Source: Chitinophagaceae bacterium
GTDB taxonomy: Bacteria; Bacteroidota; Bacteroidia; Chitinophagales; Chitinophagaceae
Reading direction: 5' to 3'
Length of the DNA: 8,144 nt
NCBI GenBank assembly: GCA_947378615.1
Contig: CANCKV010000122.1
Coordinates: 1-8,144, forward strand
Of the stretch, positions 1 through 6,753 are shown piece by piece. Position 1 is the stretch's first letter; every line of letters starts with the position of its first letter. The position numbers were made by a program, and so were the translations under genes. The notes beneath the pieces are model-generated. The model did no database searches and was not told where the DNA came from. It was given only the letters and a program-made list of their open reading frames with translations.

Positions 1-3000
1 CTACCGTTATAATTTGCTTGGTAGCTAGTGCTAGGTAAGAGTCCATTGAGTAATATTCCTCCTGATGCAGTTGCGCAATTTGAAGGTATCACACTACTAC
101 TACCTGTAATGTTTGGAGTTGTATTCACAACAACAGTAATGATTTTCTCTTGAGATATACAATCACCTAAAGTTGCTTTAACCTTATAATTGCCTTCATT
201 TGAAGAAGTTGAACTTGGTATAGAAATGTTATTTGTGTTATTACTAGAACCATTAGGCAATATCCACGAAAAGGAACTGTTTCCCGGAGTTGTAGTGCTA
301 GCTGTCAGATTTAGAAGGGAACCACTGCAAATGGTAGTTGAACCCGTGATAGTTGGTGTGGATGGAGTTTGATTTACGACTACAGTTACTATTCCAGCAC
401 CAGAAATACACCCATTCAATGATGCCGTTACCGAATATGTTCCACTGCCATTTGTTTGGATATTTGGTATGGTAGGATTTGCAGAATTGTTATTATTAAA
501 ATTGATGGGTCCTGACCAAGAATAGGAAACACTAGGAGTCGTCGAGCTAGCCGATAATGACAAAGGACTACCGCTACAAAGAATAATATTATTATATGTA
601 ACTGTTGGCGTGGCAGGAGGATTTGGGTCAGATAAAGTAATTGGTCCTAAAACATTTGATGGGCAAGTACCTTGTGTGGCAGTAATATGATCGTAAGTGC
701 CTGATTTTAAAGAACCGATTGTAATTGTTCCATTATTGGCTAATAAATTTAGTTGTGTTGCTGGAATGCCGTCTTTTGCATAATTTATAGTATAACTAGT
801 TCCTGTTGTCAGACCACTTATTGTAATTGAACCACTTGCTTGTTGACATGCCTTTGGCGAATCTATTTTTGCAACTTCTATTTTTGGGGAAGGAGAAATA
901 ATTACAGTAATATCCATTCTACCACTCTCACAATCTGCATTATTTTGGCTGACATAATAGTGTTGAGTACCTACAGCATTTGAATTTATTGAAGGAGTAA
1001 CTGTACTTGCTATTCCTCCACTTGAAACTGTGTACCAATTGAGGATATTTCCAACATCGGCTGTGGCATTCAAAGTCGTATTTGTACTATACTGACAAGT
1101 AGTTACAGCAGTCGTAGCTCTTGGAAGATTAGGTGTTTTATTGACTGTAATTACAAATGATTTTGAAATACCAGAACAACTGCCTCCTGATCCAATTGGG
1201 GTAACTGTAATTGTTGCTGTGACTGGATTAAGTCCAATATTTGTAGCTTTGAAAATAGGAATATTTCCTGTTCCACTTGCCTTCAAACCAATTGCAGTGT
1301 TGCTATTTGTCCAACTAAAGCTTGTGCCTGCTATACTACTTGTAAATGCAGGAATATTATTTACAGTGTTGCCACTACAAACAATAATATTAGACATGTC
1401 AGTAATGGTTGGAGCTTGAGATACAGTTACTGATTGCGAGGTAGAAGTGGTTCCGCAAGAATTACTAGCATCTAATTTTACTGTACTACTACCAACAGTA
1501 TTGAAAGTGACATTGCCAGGACTTGCTGAATTAGAAGAAGAGGGAGAACCACCTTGAAAAGACCAATTATAGGACAGGTTATTATCGCCACAACCTATTG
1601 CTGTTAATGAAGGTGTAATTGGGATACCTGTACAAGCATTACTGCTTATATTGATACTACTTAATTGAGGTTTCCGATTGGCAGTTATTGTTTGTGTTGA
1701 GGATGTTTTTAATCCGCCACACCCATTAACAGATAAACTGACATTATAGATGCCTTGATTATTAAATTGGACAACTGGAACATTAGAACTATTATTTGTT
1801 CCTGAAAGAAAAGTTGTATCGCTACTAATTGAGCCATTTGAACATGTAGAACTGCTTTTTGTAATATTCCAAGTCACTCCATTATTGGCACAAGAACCTG
1901 ATGGAGAAGTATTAGTTAGATTAACTGCAAATGGAACACAACCGCTTGGAGATGAAATAGAGAAAGTTGGAGAGGGTGGCGTATTTGTGACACAAATGGT
2001 TTTTGAAAAGGTATCAGATCCACACAGTCCTGTTGCAATTAATGAAACTTTATATATGCCAGCTATTGAAAATTGATGACTAGGATTGGTCGAATTTGAA
2101 GAGTTACTTCCGGATGAGGGGTCTCCAAAATTCCAATCATAAAAAGTAGTGGTACTACAATCTGGGCTATTTGAAGCAAGTGAAGTAGTATTAATGAAGG
2201 ATACAGTTGTACCTACACATACATTTTGAGAATTGACATTAAAGTTTGCACTAGGCTTTTTAAAAATAGTAATACTGCCAATAGTCGCTGGAGTAGTTTT
2301 ACATTTATTTGTTGCTTTTAAAGTCACAACAAACTGATTGTCTTTACTAGAACAAGATGAAATATTAAATAAATGAAATATAGAATCTACTACTAAGGGA
2401 GTTGTCCATAAAATACTTCCAGTACCATCAGCGAAATCCCAAGAATATGTTGTTCCGACTGTATTTTTAGAATAGTTAGTACATTTAAACCAAAAACCAA
2501 TTGGTGCACAACCTTGAGTACTACCTTCAGGCGGTCCCTGAATCCCAACTGCAGGATTAGTTTCATTAATTACATCATAATTTCTACTTGCATAACATCC
2601 TAAACTATTCGTTGCAGAAACGACCAAGGAGAAAACACCAAATGATGTATAACTATGTTGAATAGGGAAATCATTATTTGTAGGATTAATAGTCTGAGAT
2701 AAATCACCCCAATTTATAAGATAGTTCGCAATATTTGAACTATTTGTCGTTCCATTTCCTACACTAATTGAAAATAATGGATTTGTAGTTGTATTTCCAC
2801 AATTATTAAATGGAATTACTGCGAACTTATTATTGTTGTCCAATAATTTTAAATCAGGCACTTCTTTTACGGTAATATTTCCCGAAATATTTACTTGACT
2901 GCAACTCCCAGATGTACTTACAGTATAATTATAAGTTCCTGATACCGTTGGAGTACCGCTAATAGTAAACTTTCCGTTACTATAATTTCCACTCAAACCT

Positions 3001-3434
3001 GTGGGCAACCCAGAAATTGCCGCATTATTTCCACCTCCCCCTATGCTATAAATAACATTGGCAAATGCTGTATTTGCACATAAAGATTGATTATCATTTC
3101 CTGAAAACAAAGAAATAGTTGCATTTGGGTTGACTGTTATTTTTATTGAATTTGAAACAAAAGTTACTCCATTTAACGTTGTAGTTACTACATATTGACC
3201 ACTTTCAGTGGCAGAAAAAGTATTTAAGGTCGCTCCAATAATGTCTATATTATCTATTCTCCATTGTATTGTTGAGCCCGAGTCTATTTTTGTTGCAGTT
3301 AAAATTGCATGACCTCCACTACAAAATGAAGTGTCATGATTTGGTGATAGTTCTGGGTTCCCCGCTTTTATATTCCCCACAAAGAAAAACAAGACCAAAC
3401 TCACACAGATAAAATGGATTAATAGCTTCTTCAT
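1..3434 (-). CDS. Giant secreted multi-domain adhesin-like protein (PKD/Ig/SprB-like modules), C-terminus outside window
   Basis: I read this frame codon by codon: it is open from the ATG at 3434 to the left edge (1144 codons, no stop), so the gene is partial at its 3' end. Residues 1-24 (MKKLLIHF..., hydrophobic core, then NIKA before G25) look like a Sec signal peptide, which supports this start. Next come an Ig-like segment (about 28-100), a putative Ig/cadherin-like fold (about 105-185, with ISGLPTGLSG and FTISGTPTVSGTYNYTV), and PKD domains around INWGD (240-244), YSWDFADGTG (330-339) and YDWNFGD (432-438). Further PKD-like modules lie at about 489-670, a PKD-like domain at 671-768, an Ig-like module at 768-846, a SprB-like module at 852-945 (GSITISGLTTGTSYTINY), two Ig-like modules at 945-1105, and the start of a second SprB-like module. 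In Bacteroidota such proteins are usually type IX secretion cargo with a gliding-motility-type C-terminal domain; that part is inferred. The role is probably surface adhesion or gliding. Confidence 0.9.
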   Translation of the reverse strand, partial: MKKLLIHFICVSLVLFFFVGNIKAGNPELSPNHDTSFCSGGHAILTATKIDSGSTIQWRIDNIDIIGATLNTFSATESGQYVVTTTLNGVTFVSNSIKITVNPNATISLFSGNDNQSLCANTAFANVIYSIGGGGNNAAISGLPTGLSGNYSNGKFTISGTPTVSGTYNYTVSTSGSCSQVNISGNITVKEVPDLKLLDNNNKFAVIPFNNCGNTTTNPLFSISVGNGTTNSSNIANYLINWGDLSQTINPTNNDFPIQHSYTSFGVFSLVVSATNSLGCYASRNYDVINETNPAVGIQGPPEGSTQGCAPIGFWFKCTNYSKNTVGTTYSWDFADGTGSILWTTPLVVDSIFHLFNISSCSSKDNQFVVTLKATNKCKTTPATIGSITIFKKPSANFNVNSQNVCVGTTVSFINTTSLASNSPDCSTTTFYDWNFGDPSSGSNSSNSTNPSHQFSIAGIYKVSLIATGLCGSDTFSKTICVTNTPPSPTFSISSPSGCVPFAVNLTNTSPSGSCANNGVTWNITKSSSTCSNGSISSDTTFLSGTNNSSNVPVVQFNNQGIYNVSLSVNGCGGLKTSSTQTITANRKPQLSSINISSNACTGIPITPSLTAIGCGDNNLSYNWSFQGGSPSSSNSASPGNVTFNTVGSSTVKLDASNSCGTTSTSQSVTVSQAPTITDMSNIIVCSGNTVNNIPAFTSSIAGTSFSWTNSNTAIGLKASGTGNIPIFKATNIGLNPVTATITVTPIGSGGSCSGISKSFVITVNKTPNLPRATTAVTTCQYSTNTTLNATADVGNILNWYTVSSGGIASTVTPSINSNAVGTQHYYVSQNNADCESGRMDITVIISPSPKIEVAKIDSPKACQQASGSITISGLTTGTSYTINYAKDGIPATQLNLLANNGTITIGSLKSGTYDHITATQGTCPSNVLGPITLSDPNPPATPTVTYNNIILCSGSPLSLSASSTTPSVSYSWSGPINFNNNNSANPTIPNIQTNGSGTYSVTASLNGCISGAGIVTVVVNQTPSTPTITGSTTICSGSLLNLTASTTTPGNSSFSWILPNGSSNNTNNISIPSSTSSNEGNYKVKATLGDCISQEKIITVVVNTTPNITGSSSVIPSNCATASGGILLNGLLPSTSYQANYNG

Positions 3435-4187
3435 GATAGGAAATTGTATTTATGATGTTCGATTAATAGGTAATAAGAAATTAAAACAAAAAGTGGACAT
3501 GTCAAACCCTAAAATCAATAGATAATTGGTGTCAGCAAGGCTACTTGCCACTTCAATAGATAGAAATAATCGGTTCATAATATCACTATTATCATTAACT
3601 CAAATTTTCTATAATAAAACCGTAATGGAATTAAAATAATTTATTTTGCTTTGTCTTTTTGTTCTTTCGGTCTTGTTAAATAATAAATATTGATATTCTT
3701 AATCAAGGCTTCATTGAAACGGTGCAAATGTATGGAAGAACTTTGAAAATGGGTGTAGAAATTCAACATTGTGTTATTTGTATTATTTGTATAATCTCAC
3801 ACCGATTTAAATTCTATAATCATCTTAAAATAGTTGCAGTGTGGGCTAACATAATTTTTAAGTAGTAAGTTGATGTAATTCATTTTCACAATTTGTATCA
3901 TCCTTTACAACAAGGAATTAGGGCTGATACCCATCTTTTCATGAATAGCTATCTATCATCAACAAAGAATCCTACAACTTTTTTATACGATTATGTAATA
4001 AAGTCCTCAATGCCCCAAAATACCTTTGCCTTATCAAATAAAAGTGGTTCTTTCATTGATTCATGTAAGTACCACTTTACAATTCACTTTGGTTATTTAA
4101 CGCTACTCATTGCCTAAATGGCATCACAAGCGGTCTTAATTGAAGTGAAAAAAGCTCTTTGAATTTGACAAAACGTTGATTTGCAGC
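3435..4187. other. Gene-free AT-rich spacer upstream of the adhesin
   Basis: Both strands were checked and I find no supportable gene. The first 290 bases are the probable leader of the adhesin transcript. The rest is AT-rich and carries only a weak dyad: AAAGTGGT at 4041-4048 against ACCACTTT at 4071-4078, separated by 22 bases. The 74-codon plus-strand frame at 3893-4117 needs a TTG start, has no recognisable domain and has no ribosome-binding or promoter context, so I do not call it a gene. Confidence 0.55.
3725..3732 (-). promoter_or_regulatory. Candidate Bacteroidota -7 promoter element for the adhesin gene
   Basis: The minus strand reads TACATTTG followed by CACC, an exact match to the Bacteroidota housekeeping -7 consensus TAnnTTTG. 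No convincing -33 TTTG stands at the usual spacing. It points toward the adhesin start about 290 bases downstream, which would give a long AT-rich 5' leader with no gene in it. A closer promoter cannot be excluded. Confidence 0.4.
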
Positions 4188-4418
4188 CACTCAAGCACGT
4201 GCTTGAGAGACTGCCGCACTTGCGTGAGAGACTAAAGGACGTGCTTTAGTCACAAAAAGAATCTTTTTGAGGTTGCCGCAAGTGCTTTTGTCGTTGCCGT
4301 ACATACGGGAGTGACTGCCGCACGTGCGGGAGTGGTGGAAGCAAGTACTTGAGTCATTGCAGCACGTGCTTGTGTGGTTGCAGCACGTACGGGAATGGCT
4401 GCCGCATTTGAAAAATTA
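4188..4418. repeat. Array of about eleven 21-bp tandem units, many with palindromic cores
   Basis: The sequence divides into consecutive 21-base units starting at 4188, 4209, 4230, 4251, 4272, 4293, 4314, 4335, 4356, 4377 and 4398; the last is degenerate. Better-preserved units follow a pattern like (G/A)(T/C)TGC(C/A)GCACGTGC plus a variable tail. Many have dyad symmetry near their middle: CTCAAGCACGTGCTTGAG (4190-4207, perfect), ACTAAAG...CTTTAGT (4231-4250), CAAAAAG...CTTTTTG (4253-4269), CCGTA...TACGG (4297-4308), CCGCACGTGCGG (4318-4329), CAAGTACTTG (4342-4351) and AGCACGTGCT (4361-4370). Stem sequences differ widely between units while pairing is kept. It is much more GC-rich than its flanks. 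It is not CRISPR, because there are no unique spacers. The function is unknown. Confidence 0.85.
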
Positions 4419-4623
4419 AGTTTTAAAATATTTTACAGGGGTTAATTAAATGAAAAAGCGTTAGGTTTTTAATTATTTAAAGACAAAAAAATTGAAAACT
4501 TCCCTACACATCCTGCGAGGTAAGACTATACGATGCTAAATAGTCGATGCAATTGCCTTTAAACAGTGGGAGTTATCAGTACAAGACAGGCGTCAATTTT
4601 TTTCACAGTTTTATAGGTATAAT
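4419..4623. other. Spacer between the palindromic array and the downstream gene
   Basis: This AT-rich upstream region of the next gene has no perfect TAnnTTTG element. The closest is TAGGTTTT near 4471. A short direct repeat CGATGC lies at about 4531 and 4545. No Shine-Dalgarno-like stretch precedes the ATG at 4624, as is usual in Bacteroidota. Confidence 0.4.
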
Positions 4624-5316
4624 ATGAAGAAGAAGAAATATTATCTGCCTGATGCGGACTATGAAAGGGAAATTTGGATGAACATTTTTTATACCGGTGT
4701 TGCGGGGTTGCCTGCTGCCTGGGATATAGATGCCACTCAAATAACTTCACTATTGAATGACAGGAATGCCTTTAGGTATAGCCTATTATTTCAAGAAGCA
4801 GTCAATGTTTTTTGTCAAACATGTACTGCGTCTAAGCAATTGCTGAAGAATGGCCCTAAATCATTGATTCCTCAGGCGTTCCCTGTTTTTGTTCCTCCTG
4901 CCGGTATGCCGCTTATTGCAGTTACACCTGGAATTTTTAATCGAGTTACCCAATTAGTTGGGAAATTGAAGAAGAATGACTTGTATAATGAAGCAGTTGG
5001 CAAAATACTAGGTGTGATAGGTACGGAGATTGTAGTGGATTATACTTCTTTACAACCTGCATTAGCACTGTCTTTCGAAGGTGGTCACATACATTTAAAG
5101 TATTTACGTGGCAAAACAGATGGCATCGTGTTGTATAGTATGAGAGGTACAGAAACTACATTTACGCTGTTAGCCACTATTACAAAAACTGTCTTTAATG
5201 ATACCCGTCCCAACCTTGAAGTTGGACAAGCCGAAACAAGGCAATATCGGGCATTCTTTATGGTAAGTGATGTAGCAGTAGGTATTGAAAGTCTAGTAGT
5301 CAGCCTTAGTTGTTAA
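4624..5316 (+). CDS. Hypothetical protein, helical N-terminal half and beta-rich (fibronectin III-like?) C-terminal half
   Basis: The protein has 230 residues, starting MKKKKYYLPDADYEREIW and ending in Cys. I do not recognise a named family. No signal peptide or membrane segment is visible, so it is probably cytoplasmic. Residues about 10-125 look mainly helical, with a central PQAFPVFVPPAGMPLIAVTPG linker (about 84-101). Residues about 140-230 look like alternating beta strands (LALSFEGGHIHLKYLRGK, then GIVLYSMRGTETTFTLLATITKT, then a QYRAFFMVSDVAVG segment), suggesting a fibronectin III-like sandwich. The layout of helices, proline-rich linker and beta sandwich resembles small uncharacterised proteins I associate with Bacteroidota, but this is an impression from composition and no search was run. 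The first ATG fits because the Lys-rich start and YYLP box follow it directly. The gene stands alone, with the palindromic array upstream and a strong terminator 30 bases downstream, so it is probably monocistronic. Confidence 0.85.
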   Translation: MKKKKYYLPDADYEREIWMNIFYTGVAGLPAAWDIDATQITSLLNDRNAFRYSLLFQEAVNVFCQTCTASKQLLKNGPKSLIPQAFPVFVPPAGMPLIAVTPGIFNRVTQLVGKLKKNDLYNEAVGKILGVIGTEIVVDYTSLQPALALSFEGGHIHLKYLRGKTDGIVLYSMRGTETTFTLLATITKTVFNDTRPNLEVGQAETRQYRAFFMVSDVAVGIESLVVSLSC

Positions 5317-5345
5317 AACTAATCGTTGATAGATGGATTTCGAGG

Positions 5346-5379
5346 AGCGGGTATTCCGAAAGGGATGCCCGCTTTTTTT
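5346..5379 (+). terminator. Strong intrinsic terminator after the hypothetical gene
   Basis: The left arm AGCGGGTATTCC (5346-5357) pairs over 12 base pairs, two of them G-U, with GGGATGCCCGCT (5362-5373). The loop is a GAAA tetraloop closed by C-G, and seven T residues follow (5373-5379). It lies 30 bases after the stop codon at 5316, so it ends this transcript and separates it from the downstream region. Confidence 0.92.
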
Positions 5380-5673
5380 ATATCCAATAGTTTTAATAGG
5401 ATAGGGGTAGCTCAAAGTGAAAACGATTCGTTAAATGGTAATTGTACGGAAGAAATAACCATAAAAGTGGTGTTACTACTTTGGAGTTTTTACTATAAGG
5501 AACACAATGGTATTCACAAAGAAACACAACGATTTATGGTCTCGATAATCGCTTAGTCTAGAAAAAATTGATTAGAAAACTTTGTGACCCTTGTTTTTTT
5601 TGATTTCTTTGTGCTAAAAGCTCCTGAATAGGAACAAAGTGGAACTTTTTATTATTTGAATTAAGCGTTGATT
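5380..5673. other. Gene-free spacer with a degenerate inverted repeat of the CACAAAG type
   Basis: No supportable gene is present. CACAAAGAAA at 5515-5524 is exactly inverted as TTTCTTTGTG at 5604-5613, with a further CTTTGTG at 5580-5586 inside. The surrounding text (GGAACACAATGG..., TTTGTGACCCTTG) has the low-complexity look of decayed intergenic repeats that I recall as common in Bacteroidota spacers; that recollection is unchecked. The 76-codon plus-strand frame at 5326-5556 contains the terminator stem and is not called. Confidence 0.45.
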
Positions 5674-5706
5674 AGATTTGTCAACTTTCAAAAAGTTGAC
5701 AAATCT
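5674..5706. repeat. Perfect 15-bp inverted repeat (hairpin) with a 3-nt loop
   Basis: AGATTTGTCAACTTT (5674-5688) is followed by the loop CAA (5689-5691) and then the exact reverse complement AAAGTTGACAAATCT (5692-5706). No T-tract follows on either strand, so it does not look like an ordinary terminator. A REP-like intergenic palindrome, or the end of a decayed mobile element, is more likely. Both strands give short open frames through it purely because of the symmetry. Confidence 0.85.
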
Positions 5707-5944
5707 TGCAGCCCACGTTATTTTGATTGTCACAGCAGATAACATTGTTGATACCGAAAAAAGCACCTTCGACACCCATATAACCACTTTTGATACCCAT
5801 ATAAGCTCTATACCCATATCGAAAAGCTATTTTACACAAGTTTTGAGTGAAATTAAATTGTCTGCATGTAGAGTATATACCCTTACACTTTAAATCCTTT
5901 TCCATCTCCTTTCAAATCAATTACATTTACAAAAAATCAGGAAA
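5707..5944. other. Spacer upstream of the Uma2 remnant with short ACCCATAT repeats
   Basis: No convincing gene is present. ACCCATATA occurs at 5774-5782 and 5795-5803, 21 bases apart, and ACCCATAT occurs at 5812-5819. Short frames of about 70 codons are open on both strands here, but neither has a recognisable domain, and they overlap each other and the hairpin. TACATTTA at 5923-5930, 15 bases before the next ATG, is one base off the Bacteroidota -7 consensus and could serve the Uma2 gene. Confidence 0.4.
5923..5930 (+). promoter_or_regulatory. Weak candidate -7 element for the Uma2-family gene
   Basis: TACATTTA matches TAnnTTTG except for the last base. A TTTT at 5899-5902, 20 bases upstream, is a poor -33. 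If real, the leader would be only about 10 bases. No independent support exists. Confidence 0.3.
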
Positions 5945-6531
5945 ATGATAACTGACATCAATCAATTGGACTTAACCATACAATATACTTATGCAGATTA
6001 TCTCACTTGGCAATTTGAAGATAGGGTGGAATTGATCAGGGGGGTGATTAGTAAGATGAGTCCAGCACCAATGAGATTACATCAGGAAGTATTAGGAAAT
6101 CTCTTCGTTCAGATATATCGTTTTTGTGAAAATCACCCATTTAAGGTTTATGCTGCCCCCTTTGATGTGCGGGTAATCAATAAACGTAAACCTATCAATA
6201 ATCAATCTATTCTTTCAGTTGTACAGCCTGATATTACGGTCATCTGTGAGTTGAATAAATTAGACGATAGAGGATGTTTGGGTAGCCCAGATTGGATTAT
6301 TGAGATACTTAGTCCAGGGAATTCTAAAAAGGAAATGAAAGAAAAATATTCTTTGTATGAAGAAAATGGGTGAGAGAATATTGGATTATATCTCCTACTC
6401 ATCAATTTGTTCAGGTATATCATCTAAAGAATGATAAATTTATCTTGAAAGACACCTATTATAATGGTGATAATATTCCTGTAGGCATCTTTGAAGGATT
6501 CTATATTGATTCAGAAAAGATGTTTGCATAG
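5945..6531 (+). pseudogene. Uma2-family (DUF820) nuclease-like gene with a one-base frameshift
   Basis: The first frame (5945-6373) gives 142 residues ending at TGA. The match to the Uma2 family continues in the next frame from 6370 to TAG at 6529-6531 (VREYWIISPTHQF... to ...EKMFA). Family members usually read YE..GV.EYW across this point, so one G has been lost from what should be GGGG; only GGG remains at 6368-6370. Restored, the protein would be 195 residues, close to the usual family length of about 190. The PD-(D/E)XK-like core is present: E29 in VELIRG, D96 in QPDITV, E120 in WIIEILSPG, and Lys at 128-134. Uma2 proteins are presumed nucleases of unclear physiological role, often linked to mobile or repeat-rich DNA. 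The break removes the last beta strands and probably inactivates the product, unless it is a sequencing error or a programmed frameshift. Confidence 0.88.
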
Positions 6532-6753
6532 TTCCTATTTGGTATTGAAAAGTAGGAGAGGAGCATCTCTGAAAAAATGTTCTATCCATTGAAAAGTAAA
6601 AATAAGAGTACGAGGTTTTTAATGCTACGCAGTAGTATTCCTCTGTGCCCTTCTTTTCAATAAAACATAGATAAATCTATATCTTTTCTCTGTGCCTCTG
6701 TGCCTATGTGTTTAGCTTTTTTTTTCTAAAACTTATACAACCAAAGCGATTCT
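6532..6753. other. Convergent spacer between the Uma2 remnant and lipB with short repeats
   Basis: The 222 bases lie between two convergent genes and hold no gene. ATTGAAAAGTA occurs at 6544-6554 and 6588-6598, and its core is inverted (CTTTTCAAT) at 6653-6661. AATGCTAC/GTAGTATT (6621-6639, loop GCA) forms a small hairpin with one G-U pair. Iterated CTCTGTGCC words occur at 6641-6649 and about 6688-6704. A weak stem ATAGAT/ATCTAT at 6667-6680 followed by ATCTTTTC could help end transcription, but no strong terminator is visible for either gene. Confidence 0.4.

Noticed and set aside
190..2076. Plus-strand open frames of 60-92 codons at 190-372, 1141-1419 and 1885-2076
   Set aside because: They lie antisense inside the adhesin gene, whose minus-strand frame is continuous and rich in recognisable domains. 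They have low-complexity valine/isoleucine-rich translations and no domain.
3893..4117. 74-codon plus-strand frame in the adhesin upstream spacer
   Set aside because: It needs a TTG start, has no recognisable domain, no promoter or ribosome-binding context, and AT-rich composition like the surrounding spacer.
4188..4418. CRISPR array
   Set aside because: The 21-base units are contiguous with no unique spacers between them, unit sequences vary too much, and no cas gene is nearby.
4559..4750. 63-codon minus-strand frame
   Set aside because: It overlaps the start of the 4624-5316 gene on the opposite strand and has no recognisable features.
5326..5556. 76-codon plus-strand frame after the hypothetical gene
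   Set aside because: It runs straight through the terminator hairpin and T-tract at 5346-5379 and has no recognisable domain.
5614..5905. Overlapping 67-74 codon frames on both strands
   Set aside because: They are open partly because the perfect palindrome at 5674-5706 reads similarly on both strands. They contradict each other and show no domain.
6202..6423. 73-codon minus-strand frame
   Set aside because: It is antisense to the Uma2-family coding region, whose match is clear.
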